A stretch of 64,000 nucleotides of DNA from Bacillota bacterium (GCA_023419605.1 JAEZXR010000090.1:1-64000), one strand, 5' to 3'. Counted from the stretch's first letter, positions 35,789 through 44,885 are shown. Notes: generated by a model from the sequence alone, not told the origin. Numbers and translations: made by a program.

Positions 35789-36241
35789 GTGAAACGGATA
35801 ATGATAGACAAAGACCGATGTAACGGCTGCCTTAACTGCAGCCTTGCATGCATGGCCGAGCACAATAAAATTGGAAAGACCATTTGTGACTTGGATTTGG
35901 AAGATAAGGGAAATGAAAGCCGGAATTATATTGCTCTGGACAGCCATGGAAAACCAACACCTATTTTTTGCCGCCACTGCAGTGAACCGGAATGTGTCCT
36001 GACCTGCATGAGTGGAGCCATGTCCAAGGATCAGAGGACCGGATTGGTTACCTACGCTTTGGAACAATGTGCGACTTGCTTTATGTGTGTTATGGCCTGT
36101 CCCTATGGTGTACTGAAAGCTGACGAAAAAGAGAAAAAAGCCATTATAAAGTGTGATTTCTGTGGAGATAGAAGCTCTCCAAGGTGTGTTGAAAACTGCC
36201 CCAATCATGCTATTTATTTAATCGAGGTGAGTATTGTATGA
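35789..36241 (+). CDS. cooF: CooF-like iron-sulfur electron transfer protein
   Basis: 150 residues with four cysteine-rich motifs of the polyferredoxin/DmsB-CooF type: CNGCLNCSLAC, CRHCSEPECVLTC, CATCFMCVMAC and CDFCGD...CVENC. Predicted to relay electrons between the CooS homolog and the downstream flavoprotein. A GTG at 35789 is chosen because GGGGG lies seven to twelve bases upstream; an ATG at 35774 in the same frame has no such site. The TGA stop overlaps the next ATG (ATGA), indicating coupled translation. Confidence 0.9.
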   Translation: MKRIMIDKDRCNGCLNCSLACMAEHNKIGKTICDLDLEDKGNESRNYIALDSHGKPTPIFCRHCSEPECVLTCMSGAMSKDQRTGLVTYALEQCATCFMCVMACPYGVLKADEKEKKAIIKCDFCGDRSSPRCVENCPNHAIYLIEVSIV

Positions 36242-37473
36242 AATATGTAGTCATTGGTGCAAGTGCTGCAGGAATCAGTGCAGCTGAAACGATCCGAAAG
36301 CTTGACAGCCGGAATGAAGTGATTGTTGTATCTGCAGATGAAAGGATTTATTCCCGCTGCATGCTTCATCACGTAATTGCCGGAAAAAGGAGCGCGGACA
36401 GTATTTCGTTTATTCATAAGGACTTTTTTGAAAAAAACGCCATTCAGTGGATCAAAGGTGTGAAAGTAACAGGTATCTTATTTGATCGACAGGAAATCAT
36501 CCTTCAGGATGGAAAAAGCATACCGTATGACCGATTGCTTATTGCAACAGGTTCAAAAGCTTTTCTCCCTCCCATCAAAGGTCTTGACAATGCCAGGAAT
36601 GTATTTAAACTAAGAGATATTTCTGATGTAAATGAAATCCTGGAAGGGGCCAAAAATGCCAAGTCAGCATTGATAATCGGTGCAGGCCTTGTAGGACTGG
36701 ATGCAGCTTACGGCTTGATGGAAAGAGGGTTGCGAGTCTCGATTGTTGAAATGTCCGATAGAGTCCTTCCCCTCCAACTGGATTATCAAGCGGCGAATAA
36801 TTATCAAAAGCTTTTTGAACAGTCCGGAGCAAAAGTGTATACAGGAGTCTCCGTCAGTGAAGCTGTTACAGATATGAATGGTCAAATTCGGAGTGTACGG
36901 TTAAATAACGGTATGGAAATTGAATGCAATATCATCATTGCAGCAGTAGGTGTTAAACCGAATATTGACTTTATAAAAGAGAATACACTAAAAATTGATA
37001 GAGGAATTGCAGTCAATGACCGGATGCAAACCACTATCCAACATGTTTTCGCAGCAGGCGACGTAACAGGGCAATCCGCCATTTGGCCTAATGCCGTTAA
37101 GCAGGGTATCGTTGCAGCGTATAATATGACCGGGGTGGAAAAACATATCCATGACTTTTTCACCGCCAAGAACACCATAAACCTGCTCGGTTTGGAGACT
37201 GTGTCCCTGGGTTTTGTGAATGCTCCTGATTCGACCTACTCCGTAGATACTCTAAACAAAAATGGTATTTACAAGAAAATCATTTACAAAGACGGGATTG
37301 TCTACGGTATTATTCTGCAAAAGGACATTGCTAGATGCGGCTTCTGGACTCATGTAATCAAAGAAAAACTAAAAATAGATAGTTCACAAAAAAACTTTTT
37401 TAATCTGAGTTATGCCGATTTTTTTGATATCGGCAAGGATGGAGACTATAAATATGCAAGTGTTTTAACTTGA
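36238..37473 (+). CDS. FAD/NAD(P)-dependent oxidoreductase of the CooS operon
   Basis: 411 residues, pyridine nucleotide-disulfide oxidoreductase fold. FAD-binding GASAAGISAAE at the N-terminus, a second dinucleotide motif GAGLVGLDAAYGL around residue 145, and the FAD-contacting VFAAGDVTGQ near residue 280. The redox-active CxxxxC of disulfide reductases is absent; one Cys (YSRCM) occupies the position used by NADH oxidase/rubredoxin reductase relatives. CooS-CooF-oxidoreductase units are known in anaerobes and thought to couple CO or another donor to NAD(P). Start overlaps the cooF stop by four bases. Confidence 0.9.
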   Translation: MKYVVIGASAAGISAAETIRKLDSRNEVIVVSADERIYSRCMLHHVIAGKRSADSISFIHKDFFEKNAIQWIKGVKVTGILFDRQEIILQDGKSIPYDRLLIATGSKAFLPPIKGLDNARNVFKLRDISDVNEILEGAKNAKSALIIGAGLVGLDAAYGLMERGLRVSIVEMSDRVLPLQLDYQAANNYQKLFEQSGAKVYTGVSVSEAVTDMNGQIRSVRLNNGMEIECNIIIAAVGVKPNIDFIKENTLKIDRGIAVNDRMQTTIQHVFAAGDVTGQSAIWPNAVKQGIVAAYNMTGVEKHIHDFFTAKNTINLLGLETVSLGFVNAPDSTYSVDTLNKNGIYKKIIYKDGIVYGIILQKDIARCGFWTHVIKEKLKIDSSQKNFFNLSYADFFDIGKDGDYKYASVLT

Positions 37474-37820
37474 ATCCGGCAAGCAACTATAATTTTCATC
37501 AGTTACCCTGCAAAGTATAAAAGTGAATGGGTAATGTCGGGGGGACGGGTACAGATTAATTATGGCCTGCATCCGTCCCCTTGGTTTTATTACCCTAGAA
37601 CATCCACTTCTAGTCGATTGATCAGCTTGAGTACTTTTATATCCATCGAATTTATTTGTATCTGATATAACTTTTATCTCGTTCTGCGAGCTTTACATAA
37701 CCAGGCTTTCGAAACGTTTCCCACAAGCAGCTTCCATACCCAATTTGCAAGGGTTTGCTGGAAATCCCCCTACCCCCTCAAAAATTCATATATTAGAAAT
37801 TCAGGCTGTTATATTGATGA
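37474..37820. other. Intergenic region after the CooS operon
   Basis: About 347 bases between convergent genes. It contains the terminator at 37541-37590; the rest shows no ORF with a ribosome binding site and no recognised repeat. Confidence 0.5.
37541..37590 (+). terminator. Terminator of the CooS operon
   Basis: GGGGACGG (37541-37548) pairs with CCGTCCCC (37573-37580) across a 24-base loop, followed by TTGGTTTTATTA. It lies about 70 bases after the last stop codon. Confidence 0.6.
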
Positions 37821-39524
37821 TTACTCTTTAATTTTATTTGCTTTTTTTAGAACATCATATACCCGCCGGTCATGAAGCAAATCTATCGAAGCATTTTGCC
37901 GCAGCAGATAGGTATTTTCACTGAATGGTATCATATAGTCAATAGAAATTTGATTACCTTCAGGAAATAAGGAGGACAATGGAGAAAAAAACAATCCTGA
38001 ATAAATTCTTTCCCCCTTTGCTACTGCAACAAAAGGAAAATGGCGTGCTATGGAGCCTGTCTTTTCCGCCAATCGATCCTTAAGCGTTTTCCCATCACGC
38101 AGTTCCATCAGGTCCACATATTGGGATTCAGAAGGCATTCCTTCCTCTCTTTCCGTTTGATTGGGAATCTTCCAGTGATAAGCGATTAAATCCTCATCGG
38201 TTAGAATCGGATCGTCATCCAGCGTCAAATCCTCAAGTTTTTCCTGTCTGAATTTATAAATATCATCCATTTTCATCCCATAACCATCGGGATTTTTAAC
38301 CAGATAAATTGCAAAACCAGGTCCAGCCTCATGATCTTTACTTTCTGCTTTGGGGGTCGCAGGCTGCCCAATCCCTGACGAGACCGGATATTTTTCCTTT
38401 ATTCCTTTTAAAGTCTGCAACAAATCCCCCACATATACACCTGGATTTACAATGGCATAGAGCTCTTCAATGGTTTCTTTTGACAAGTAGCAGATCCTTT
38501 TATTGAAGCGCAGCTGCTTCTGCAGTGATTCGGGAATATTTACCGCTCCCGCCCCATGAATATAAAAAGCCTGATTTTCGTTTTTGTCCGGTGTAATTCT
38601 AAGGCCTCCGACGCTGGAAAGCATGATTTTAGCTTCATCCTCGTCACTCATAGGCTTCAAATCCACGCCCTTGATGATACCCTGAATTTTTTTAATGGTT
38701 TTTTTATCGGTAATTTCCTGTTGTCTATTAGAGCCCACCACATCAATGGTAAGATGCTTCGGAAGTTTGAAAAAACTATTGTCGGCACTCTGTCCCACGC
38801 TATCCGGCAGATCCGCTGCCACGTAGAGTACCTTTCTCCCTTCCTCCTCCTTTATGGAAAGCTTCCCTGTGGAGACAGGTTCACCCGTCCCATCCGTGGG
38901 TGTACCGTAGGAATATTCCTTTACCCAAAGGGCATTTTCCCGGATAAACAGAAACAGGTCCTTCTCCATACGTTTTGACAGGGAATACCTGGTATCGGAA
39001 GCAATATTGTACCCTCTGATTTCGGAACTGACAATACCCGATCCAAAGGATACGTCCGTATAGATTTCGTAGTGCCCATCATAATCCAAATCTCCCAAAA
39101 ACACATGATGGGTCGGCATTCCATCCAGCACACACAATACTTTTCCATTTTGAATGACCGCCACTCCATCCAACCAGGCATAGTCTACATCAACACGATA
39201 CATCTGCGCACCGGTATTTTCCCATAGTTCCTTTACTGTAATTTCAGTAAGCTGCAGTCTGGAGCGAATATCTCCCTTTACTCCACTCTGTGAAAGGTAG
39301 TCAGTTATCAACGCCTGTGCTTCCGGCAGCGAAACCCCGCTATCAGGAGAGAACCCGCTGCTTCCGGGTACTTCGAGAGCAGGCAGCGTATTGACATTCG
39401 TATGGTTCGCAGAGATATTACCATAGGAAATCAAAGGATTTCCCAACTGTGTCTCCGGACTGCAGCCACTCATGCTGACCATAAAAACAAAACATGCTAT
39501 ATATACGCTCAAAATTTTTCTCAT
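37821..39524 (-). CDS. Large lipoprotein of the BlaI/BlaR1-like operon
   Basis: 567 residues. Lipoprotein signal with lipobox SMSGC. Otherwise no recognised enzyme motif; the middle contains a DYDGHYEIYTDVSFGSG segment resembling a calcium-binding or FG-GAP-like turn, and the C-terminal third is rich in charged residues. It follows the BlaR1-like gene within about ten bases and shares its transcript. Because the BlaR1-like protein lacks a C-terminal penicillin-sensor domain, this surface protein is a candidate ligand sensor or the regulated effector; neither is proven. ATG 39524 is used (GAGGTG six bases upstream). Confidence 0.7.
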   Translation of the reverse strand: MRKILSVYIACFVFMVSMSGCSPETQLGNPLISYGNISANHTNVNTLPALEVPGSSGFSPDSGVSLPEAQALITDYLSQSGVKGDIRSRLQLTEITVKELWENTGAQMYRVDVDYAWLDGVAVIQNGKVLCVLDGMPTHHVFLGDLDYDGHYEIYTDVSFGSGIVSSEIRGYNIASDTRYSLSKRMEKDLFLFIRENALWVKEYSYGTPTDGTGEPVSTGKLSIKEEEGRKVLYVAADLPDSVGQSADNSFFKLPKHLTIDVVGSNRQQEITDKKTIKKIQGIIKGVDLKPMSDEDEAKIMLSSVGGLRITPDKNENQAFYIHGAGAVNIPESLQKQLRFNKRICYLSKETIEELYAIVNPGVYVGDLLQTLKGIKEKYPVSSGIGQPATPKAESKDHEAGPGFAIYLVKNPDGYGMKMDDIYKFRQEKLEDLTLDDDPILTDEDLIAYHWKIPNQTEREEGMPSESQYVDLMELRDGKTLKDRLAEKTGSIARHFPFVAVAKGERIYSGLFFSPLSSLFPEGNQISIDYMIPFSENTYLLRQNASIDLLHDRRVYDVLKKANKIKE

Positions 39525-39534
39525 ACGACTCACC

Positions 39535-40470
39535 TCATTTTATAGGATTTGTAAGCAGCACCAGGGCAATGGCCATAAAGAACAATACGGAGCAGAACAT
39601 CCCCAGAGCTGTCAACTTTTTGTAGTTCAGTACATTCAGTACCCGGGCCTTAACATTGGCTTCACCAAAGGCGGCAGACAGGAACACCTTTTGCCCTGCA
39701 CTGAAATTCACCAATGTCCGGGCATAGCTGCTTCTCTCCTCCATCGGCAGCAGTTCAACCGCTTTTGCATCACAGGCAAATTCCATATCCCTGAAAAACA
39801 GCCGCAAACACCCCCACACCAAGGGATTGAACCAGTGCAGGCAAGCAACGAGCACCGCCGCAAACCGGTATACATTATCATGCCTTTTACTATGCACCTG
39901 CTCGTGCAGCAGTACATATTTCAGCTCTGCTTCATTCTCCGCAAGACCGGAGGGGATAATGATCCTCTGTCGGAACATTCCGAAGACTATAGGTGACAGA
40001 ACCGTCCTGCTGGTATAAATATTGTCTTTAAAATGAGTGGCTTTCCTCAATTCCCTTCCATTAAGACAATATAACAAAATGATGAGGAGTACCGCCACAA
40101 CAGCACCGATAGCCCAAACCAGCGCGGCCGTACTGAAAACTGTTTTGAGCAGGTCGGTCCTGTAAGTGACAGGAAAGTAGCTATTGGCCGCTCCAAGGGT
40201 ATTGGCCATTGTCAGGCTCATGCTATCCTGTACCGGAACAGCTACGACCTTTTTAATAAGGCCTCCGGCATAGTTTAGCAGACTCATCTCGCTTGAAAAG
40301 GCAAATGGAATCAAAAGCCGGATAAATACCAATCCCCACAGGCCATACATGCAAAACCTCGGCACCTGCTTCACCTGTCGTAGACCCATAAGTAAAAGTC
40401 CTATGACTGAAGCCGTAATACTCATATTCAGTACAAGATAAAATGCAGTATCCAGCAATTTACTCACCAC
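39535..40470 (-). CDS. BlaR1/MecR1-family membrane metalloprotease (M56), no sensor domain
   Basis: About 311 residues with four or five membrane helices. The zinc motif is HEQVH within LLHEQVHSKRHDN, and the downstream glutamate region reads ACDAKAVELL, both typical of M56 peptidases. Full BlaR1 proteins run to about 590 residues with a penicillin-binding domain; here the protein ends after one more helix. Presumed role: cleave the BlaI-like repressor when triggered. The N-terminus overlaps the end of the repressor gene; GTG at 40470 or 40467 are likelier starts than TTG 40479. Confidence 0.85.
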   Translation of the reverse strand: MVSKLLDTAFYLVLNMSITASVIGLLLMGLRQVKQVPRFCMYGLWGLVFIRLLIPFAFSSEMSLLNYAGGLIKKVVAVPVQDSMSLTMANTLGAANSYFPVTYRTDLLKTVFSTAALVWAIGAVVAVLLIILLYCLNGRELRKATHFKDNIYTSRTVLSPIVFGMFRQRIIIPSGLAENEAELKYVLLHEQVHSKRHDNVYRFAAVLVACLHWFNPLVWGCLRLFFRDMEFACDAKAVELLPMEERSSYARTLVNFSAGQKVFLSAAFGEANVKARVLNVLNYKKLTALGMFCSVLFFMAIALVLLTNPIK

Positions 40471-40825
40471 GCTTCTCAATAATACGCTTTAACTCTTCAA
40501 TTTCCTCCGCAGTCAGCTTTTCCCTTCCGATAAATGCTGCGAAGAAAGCCTTTTTCGAGCCATTGTAAAGCCTGTCGATCAAGTTGTTGGTTTCGCTCCG
40601 CTGTACCTGCTCCTTTGTAACAAGGGGCGTACAGACGAAATTGGGCTCTTCTCTTTCCACTGCACCTTTTTGTACAAGCTTTTTCAGCACTGTATAGGTG
40701 GTGTTCTTATTCCATCCGATTTCCTCCCCGGCAAGCTGTGTCAACTCCTTTGCCGATACCGGCGCACTATTCCATATAAGTTCCATCAGCCTCAATTCAC
40801 TTTCAAACAGCTTTATCTGCTCCAT
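40460..40825 (-). CDS. BlaI/MecI/CopY-family repressor
   Basis: 121-residue winged-helix dimer-forming repressor. The motif LRLMELIWNSAPVSAKELT followed by NKNTTYTVLKKLVQKGAVE is diagnostic of the family, and the C-terminal dimerisation helix (LTAEEIEELKRIIEKRG) is intact. It starts at ATG 40825, directly beside a 60-bp palindrome with two operator-like dyads. It is the first gene of a three-gene operon with the M56 protease and the lipoprotein. Typical mechanism: protease activation destroys repressor and opens the operon. The inducing signal is unknown. Confidence 0.95.
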   Translation of the reverse strand: MEQIKLFESELRLMELIWNSAPVSAKELTQLAGEEIGWNKNTTYTVLKKLVQKGAVEREEPNFVCTPLVTKEQVQRSETNNLIDRLYNGSKKAFFAAFIGREKLTAEEIEELKRIIEKRGE

Positions 40826-40831
40826 AAAAAA

Positions 40832-40891
40832 CCAACTCCAGACTATTGTGATAGTTTACAATTATAGACTATCACAATAGTCTGGAGTTGG
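40832..40891 (-). promoter_or_regulatory. 60-bp palindrome with two BlaI-type operator dyads
   Basis: Two perfect 24-base inverted arms (40832-40855 and 40868-40891) flank a 12-base AT loop. Each arm contains a smaller dyad ACTAT-N4-ATAGT. Half sites of this type match BlaI/MecI/CopY operators. The whole lies 7-66 bases upstream of the repressor gene, so autoregulation is likely. Confidence 0.75.
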
Positions 40892-40926
40892 CAATAGTAT
40901 TTTACTTTTTTTCGTTGGTAGTAGGT

Positions 40927-40963
40927 AAAGAACCTGGACGGCATATGCACATCCAGGTTCTTT
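40927..40963. terminator. Hairpin between the MFS gene and the BlaI-type operon
   Basis: AAAGAACCTGGA pairs perfectly with TCCAGGTTCTTT over a 13-base loop. It lies 15 bases after the MFS stop codon. No immediate T run follows on the minus strand, so efficiency is uncertain. Confidence 0.55.
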
Positions 40964-40977
40964 GCTATTTCAAAGCC

Positions 40978-42237
40978 TTAATTTTCAGTTTTCCGCTTTG
41001 GAGGCTTCAACATCAATACAATCGCAAACCCGACTGTGGCTGCGATTCCAGCTATTAAAAACGCAGTGGAAAAAGCCTTGGTTGCGCTGAAGTAGGCAAT
41101 GGTGTAGGAAGAAGCCACCGCACCGACACCAAAGCCAAAGAGAACCATTCCATAATTTTGAGCTGCGTTCTTTATCCCCCAGAAGTCAGCTGACAATGCC
41201 GGGAACACTCCAAGATACCCACCATACGAAAAACCGATGATAGCTATGGTGACCAGCATCAAATATGCTTTTGCAAAGGACACGCAGAGAATCGATGCTG
41301 CAGTAATTACAAGAAGGAGCAGCAGCGTGTTCTTTCTGCCCAATCTGTCTGAAACCCACCCCCAGAAGAGGCGTCCGAAAGAGTTGCAGCCTGTAATAAT
41401 CATAACGCCTGCAACAGCAGCTTCCTTTGTCAACCCGCTGTCAGGCTGCAGACCAAGTATTTTAGCCATGGGTATCATCATAGAGCCTGCAGCGGTCGCG
41501 CACATAAAAGCGAAGGTCACCATGTAGAACTGAGGCATTTTTAACACTTCCAAAGGAGTGAAGTTCTGAGCAACGATTCCGTCCTTCGGTGCAGGAGGTG
41601 CCCAGCCCTCAGGCCTGAAGCCCTCCGGAGGATTCTTTATAAAAAACGATCCGAGGACTGTAACAAAAACAAAGAATACACCTAAAATGGCAAAGGTGCT
41701 CAATACCTCGTTGCCGCCATTTCTTTTTATCAAAGCTTCAGCAGCAGGAGTAAATACCAACCCGCCAAATCCCAGGGCTGAAACGATGATCCCGGTTACA
41801 AGGCCTCTTTTGTCAGGAAACCACTTCTGGCAGGTAGCGATAGTCGTTGTGTAAGCCATCCCCATGCCAAAGCCGCCTAAAACGCCATATGTCAGCCACA
41901 GCACCCAGGGTGTCGCTTCTGTTGTGTATTGTGCAAGGAAAAAGCTGGTTCCCATGATAATACCTGCGGCAATTATAACAGGTTTTGGGGTTTTCAGCCT
42001 GTCCTGAATTCTGCCTCCCACTGTACTTCCGAAGGTCAATACACCCAGCAGCAGGGCATATGCCAGGGTTCCATACGTGGCAGGCCAGTTGAACAACGCT
42101 TTTGGAGTTGATGCACTGATGATCAGGTAAGACTGGAATACGCTCCAGATATACGCGGTGCCCAGGCACATCTGGATTGCAATGCTTGCAATAACCGGCA
42201 CCCAGCGGTAAATTTTACTTACTGGTGTAGCTGTCAT
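40978..42237 (-). CDS. MFS transporter, oxalate/formate antiporter family
   Basis: About 419 residues, twelve membrane helices. The first helix region reads WVPVIASIAIQMCLGTAYIW, the OFA opening; GGFGMGMAYTTTIATCQKWF and KWFPDKRGLVTGI are the family's central signatures. Clostridial members may carry formate, oxalate or other monocarboxylates; the substrate cannot be read here. ATG 42237 follows AAGGAGG at seven bases; the longer frame to 42255 lacks that spacing. Single gene. Confidence 0.92.
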   Translation of the reverse strand: MTATPVSKIYRWVPVIASIAIQMCLGTAYIWSVFQSYLIISASTPKALFNWPATYGTLAYALLLGVLTFGSTVGGRIQDRLKTPKPVIIAAGIIMGTSFFLAQYTTEATPWVLWLTYGVLGGFGMGMAYTTTIATCQKWFPDKRGLVTGIIVSALGFGGLVFTPAAEALIKRNGGNEVLSTFAILGVFFVFVTVLGSFFIKNPPEGFRPEGWAPPAPKDGIVAQNFTPLEVLKMPQFYMVTFAFMCATAAGSMMIPMAKILGLQPDSGLTKEAAVAGVMIITGCNSFGRLFWGWVSDRLGRKNTLLLLLVITAASILCVSFAKAYLMLVTIAIIGFSYGGYLGVFPALSADFWGIKNAAQNYGMVLFGFGVGAVASSYTIAYFSATKAFSTAFLIAGIAATVGFAIVLMLKPPKRKTEN

Positions 42238-42679
42238 TAAATCCCTCCTTTTCATAAATACTTTCCCCCTGTTGCAGAATGCTCAAAATGTGCTTATTTT
42301 AAGTATTCTACAACATATTTTCAAAAGAATTTTCCTCACCTCTGCCCAATGGTGCTATATTCTGAATATTCATGCTGTCTTTGCGTGCTCTGCCTAGTAC
42401 CTATAATATGAAACCTCCTATAAATTAGTTCTACTAATGCAAAATAACGGTATTTCCGTAAACAATACTTGCCCGGTATTGCCAAGTTTATGTATACCTG
42501 TACAGCAAACGGGATCCATATGAATGCTGATATTACCAACTTAGGGGTGGCTGCATAAATATTTACCTTTACTGCACAACACGGGCTATAAAATACAAAT
42601 CACCGGATGCCAGAAAAATATCCGACATCCGGTGATAAAAATTATATTCTCTTTCGGTGTAAACGAACTCTTTTAATTG
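42238..42679. other. Intergenic region upstream of the MFS gene
   Basis: About 440 bases. Presumed promoter of the MFS gene near 42255-42420 and the terminator at 42599-42636 for the amidohydrolase fragment. Nothing else recognised. Confidence 0.5.
42599..42636 (-). terminator. Terminator after the amidohydrolase fragment
   Basis: ATCACCGGATG pairs perfectly with CATCCGGTGAT over a 16-base loop; on the minus strand it is followed by TTGTATTTTATAG. It lies about 45 bases downstream of the fragment's stop codon. Confidence 0.7.
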
Positions 42680-43291
42680 TTAGGCGTTAACCTGTATCTT
42701 TCGCTCTGTTTCTACAGTGATCTTACCGTTTTTAATCACAAACAATTTGTCTGGAATATCAATAATAGCATTATTCACTATCTTTGTATCCAGAAGAACC
42801 AGGTCTGCATTTTTGCCTGCTTCGATGCCATAATCTTTTAAACCTAAAGCTTTTGCAGGATTGCTTGTTATCATGGGTAAAACAGTAGGTAAATCATCGG
42901 CGCCGCCTAAATGGGATACGGGTATTGCGAGCATGGCGATTTGCATCAAATCTCCGTTTCCATAAGGTGTGAAGGCGTTTCTTATATTATTTGTTGCCAG
43001 GCAGACGTTAACTCCGCCATCACGCAAGGCTCTAACCGGAGTAACCGCACGCCTTACATTATATTCATCCTTTCTTCCACCCAGGTGAAGGTCTGTAGCC
43101 GGCAAGCTCATGACATTAATTCCAGCCTTGCTTATGAGTTCAATGATCGGATTCAGCTTATCCTTCGGTAAAGCCCCCAGGCTTGTAAGATGTCCTACGG
43201 ATACCCTTCCCACAAAACCTTCCTTTATGGTCTTTTCACAAACATACTCAATGGTAATTCCATTTGCATCATCTTTAAAATCAAAGATGTT
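42680..43291 (-). pseudogene. C-terminal fragment of a cytosine deaminase-like amidohydrolase
   Basis: Homology starts at FKDDANGITIEYVCEKTIKE (about 43288) and continues to the normal C-terminus: RVSVGHLTSLGALP (metal-binding His), NVMSLPATDLHLGGRKD, PVRALRDGGVNVCLATNNIR and AGKNADLVLLDTK. Roughly the first 200 residues, including the N-terminal HxH metal site, are missing. The open frame extends further upstream to 43567 but that part is antisense to a PucR-type regulator and has no amidohydrolase character. It is therefore a 5'-truncated, probably inactive gene. Confidence 0.75.
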
Positions 43292-44016
43292 GATGAGGTG
43301 TTGGAATCGCTTAAAATAAGCAGCCACAAGTACTACCAGGTCATCCTCATAAAGCTGTATCAGCGAGATGAAAATAAAAACCTGGAGCAAAACCTCATAC
43401 TCCAAACTCTGCGGCAGATCAGAAACAGATTTAAACTCAACTACAATGATATCGCTTTTCTGAAAAAGACGGACAGAATTGTGTTCATACTTAATTTTGA
43501 CAGTAACCAAAACGGATTTACTATGGATTCCATTGAAAAAATAATGAATTCCCTGGTTGAGAATCATCTGTTTAAAGAGTTCTATTACAGCATAAGCATT
43601 AGCTCAAAAGTAGATAAATCGGCCATCCCAAAAGCGAATCGTGAAGTTTTAGACACGCAAAAGGTGTTAAGGTTATTCCCCCCTTCGAATAAAATATTGC
43701 CTTACGAAGAGCTTGGAATATACAAATTATTCTTAGAATCCGAAAGCCTGAGCGAACTTGAAAAATTTATCTCTCCCAGAATAAATAAGTTCAGACTTGA
43801 TTATCCGCAGCTCTTTGAGACGCTAAGTGTATATTCCTGGACACAAACCAAAGCTACACCCTCACCTCGGAAAGGCTATTTCTGCACCCAAAAACGGTGA
43901 GGTACAGAATCGACAAAATAAAGGATGTGCTGGGAACCGAATTTACAAATCCGGAGGAAATACTACAAATCCAGGTAGCCTCAAGGCTATTTAAACTGAT
44001 CAATGGAGGAAAATAA
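43285..44016 (+). pseudogene. PucR/CdaR-type regulator remnant, 5'-truncated and frameshifted
   Basis: From about 43285 the plus strand encodes a regulator middle domain (KDVDEVLESLKISSHKYYQV, then VLRLFPPSNKILPYEELGIY and ETLSVY). At about 43835 the frame must shift to continue as LDTNQSYTLTSERLFLHPKT and VRYRIDKIKDVLG, the C-terminal helix-turn-helix of PucR-type proteins, ending at TAA 44014-44016. Without the shift the frame ends at 43900 with unrelated residues. The N-terminus and promoter are missing because the amidohydrolase fragment begins there. Probably non-functional. Confidence 0.7.
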
Positions 44017-44042
44017 ATGTTGGAATCAGAGGTTTTCAGTTT

Positions 44043-44885
44043 GTGACAAAAGAGGGCATCCACCTCAGCATGAACTTATTTAGGGCAAAAACTTCCAGAA
44101 GGAATGTAACAATTCTATATTTTCACGGCGGCGGGCTGCTTTATGGAGTGAGAGATGACTTACCGGAAATCTATATCCATACATTTTTAAATTCAGGGTA
44201 TGATTTTTTGACGCTGGATTATCCCCTCGCTCCGGAATCAAAGCTTGATGTAATTTTAGCATCCGCCTATCAAGAAATTTTGTACTATTTGGAAAACTAC
44301 AGCGGAGTATTGGGATTGGAACACAAAGAATACCTGCTATTTGGAAGGTCAGCAGGTGCATATCTTTGCTTCATGCTGTGCGACATGGTAATGAAAAATA
44401 ATGCCTTACTGCCATTGGCGATCATAAGCCTCTACGGGTATGCCAGACTGGATGAAGTCCAATTCAACACCTCCAGCAAACATTATAGCAAGCTGGCCCA
44501 AGTACCGGATACAAGCGTGGAAAAAATCATCTCGGATGCCCCTGTGACTTATGGCCCGGTGAATTTGCGATTCTCACTGTATATAAAGGCAAGACAGGAA
44601 GGAACCTGGGTAAAACTCCTCTGCGAAAAGGAAGATCCGGCAACCTACTCCTTAGACGATGAAAAACTCAGGAGCTTCCCCCCCACTATACTGGCAGCTT
44701 CAACCCTGGACCCCGATGTCCCCTATAAGATGTCAAAGACCCTCCATAAGCAAATCCCAAACTCGCACCTTATGACAATCTATGGAGACGTACACGACTT
44801 CGACAGAGATATAAACAACAAGTTAGGAAGATCAACAACTTATGAAGAAATTATAAAATGGCTGGAAGAGAGAATGAAAATATAG
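44043..44885 (+). CDS. Alpha/beta hydrolase (HSL-like esterase), possibly frameshifted at its start
   Basis: 280 residues. HGGG oxyanion motif (LYFHGGGLLYG), nucleophile elbow GRSAG, and Asp/His of the triad in the C-terminal part (STLDPDVPY, GDVHDFDRD). The frame opens at GTG 44043 with AGAGG ten bases before. An ATG at 44017, perfectly placed after GGAGG and abutting the regulator stop codon, reads M-L-E-S-E-V-F-S-L then TGA; a single missing base near 44040 would join it to this frame. So the true N-terminus may have been lost by frameshift. Substrate unknown. Confidence 0.75.
   Translation: MTKEGIHLSMNLFRAKTSRRNVTILYFHGGGLLYGVRDDLPEIYIHTFLNSGYDFLTLDYPLAPESKLDVILASAYQEILYYLENYSGVLGLEHKEYLLFGRSAGAYLCFMLCDMVMKNNALLPLAIISLYGYARLDEVQFNTSSKHYSKLAQVPDTSVEKIISDAPVTYGPVNLRFSLYIKARQEGTWVKLLCEKEDPATYSLDDEKLRSFPPTILAASTLDPDVPYKMSKTLHKQIPNSHLMTIYGDVHDFDRDINNKLGRSTTYEEIIKWLEERMKI

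Noticed and set aside
43292..43567. N-terminal extension of the amidohydrolase fragment
   Set aside because: The frame is open up to 43567, but that part is antisense to the PucR-type regulator and has no amidohydrolase character; the homology begins at about 43288.
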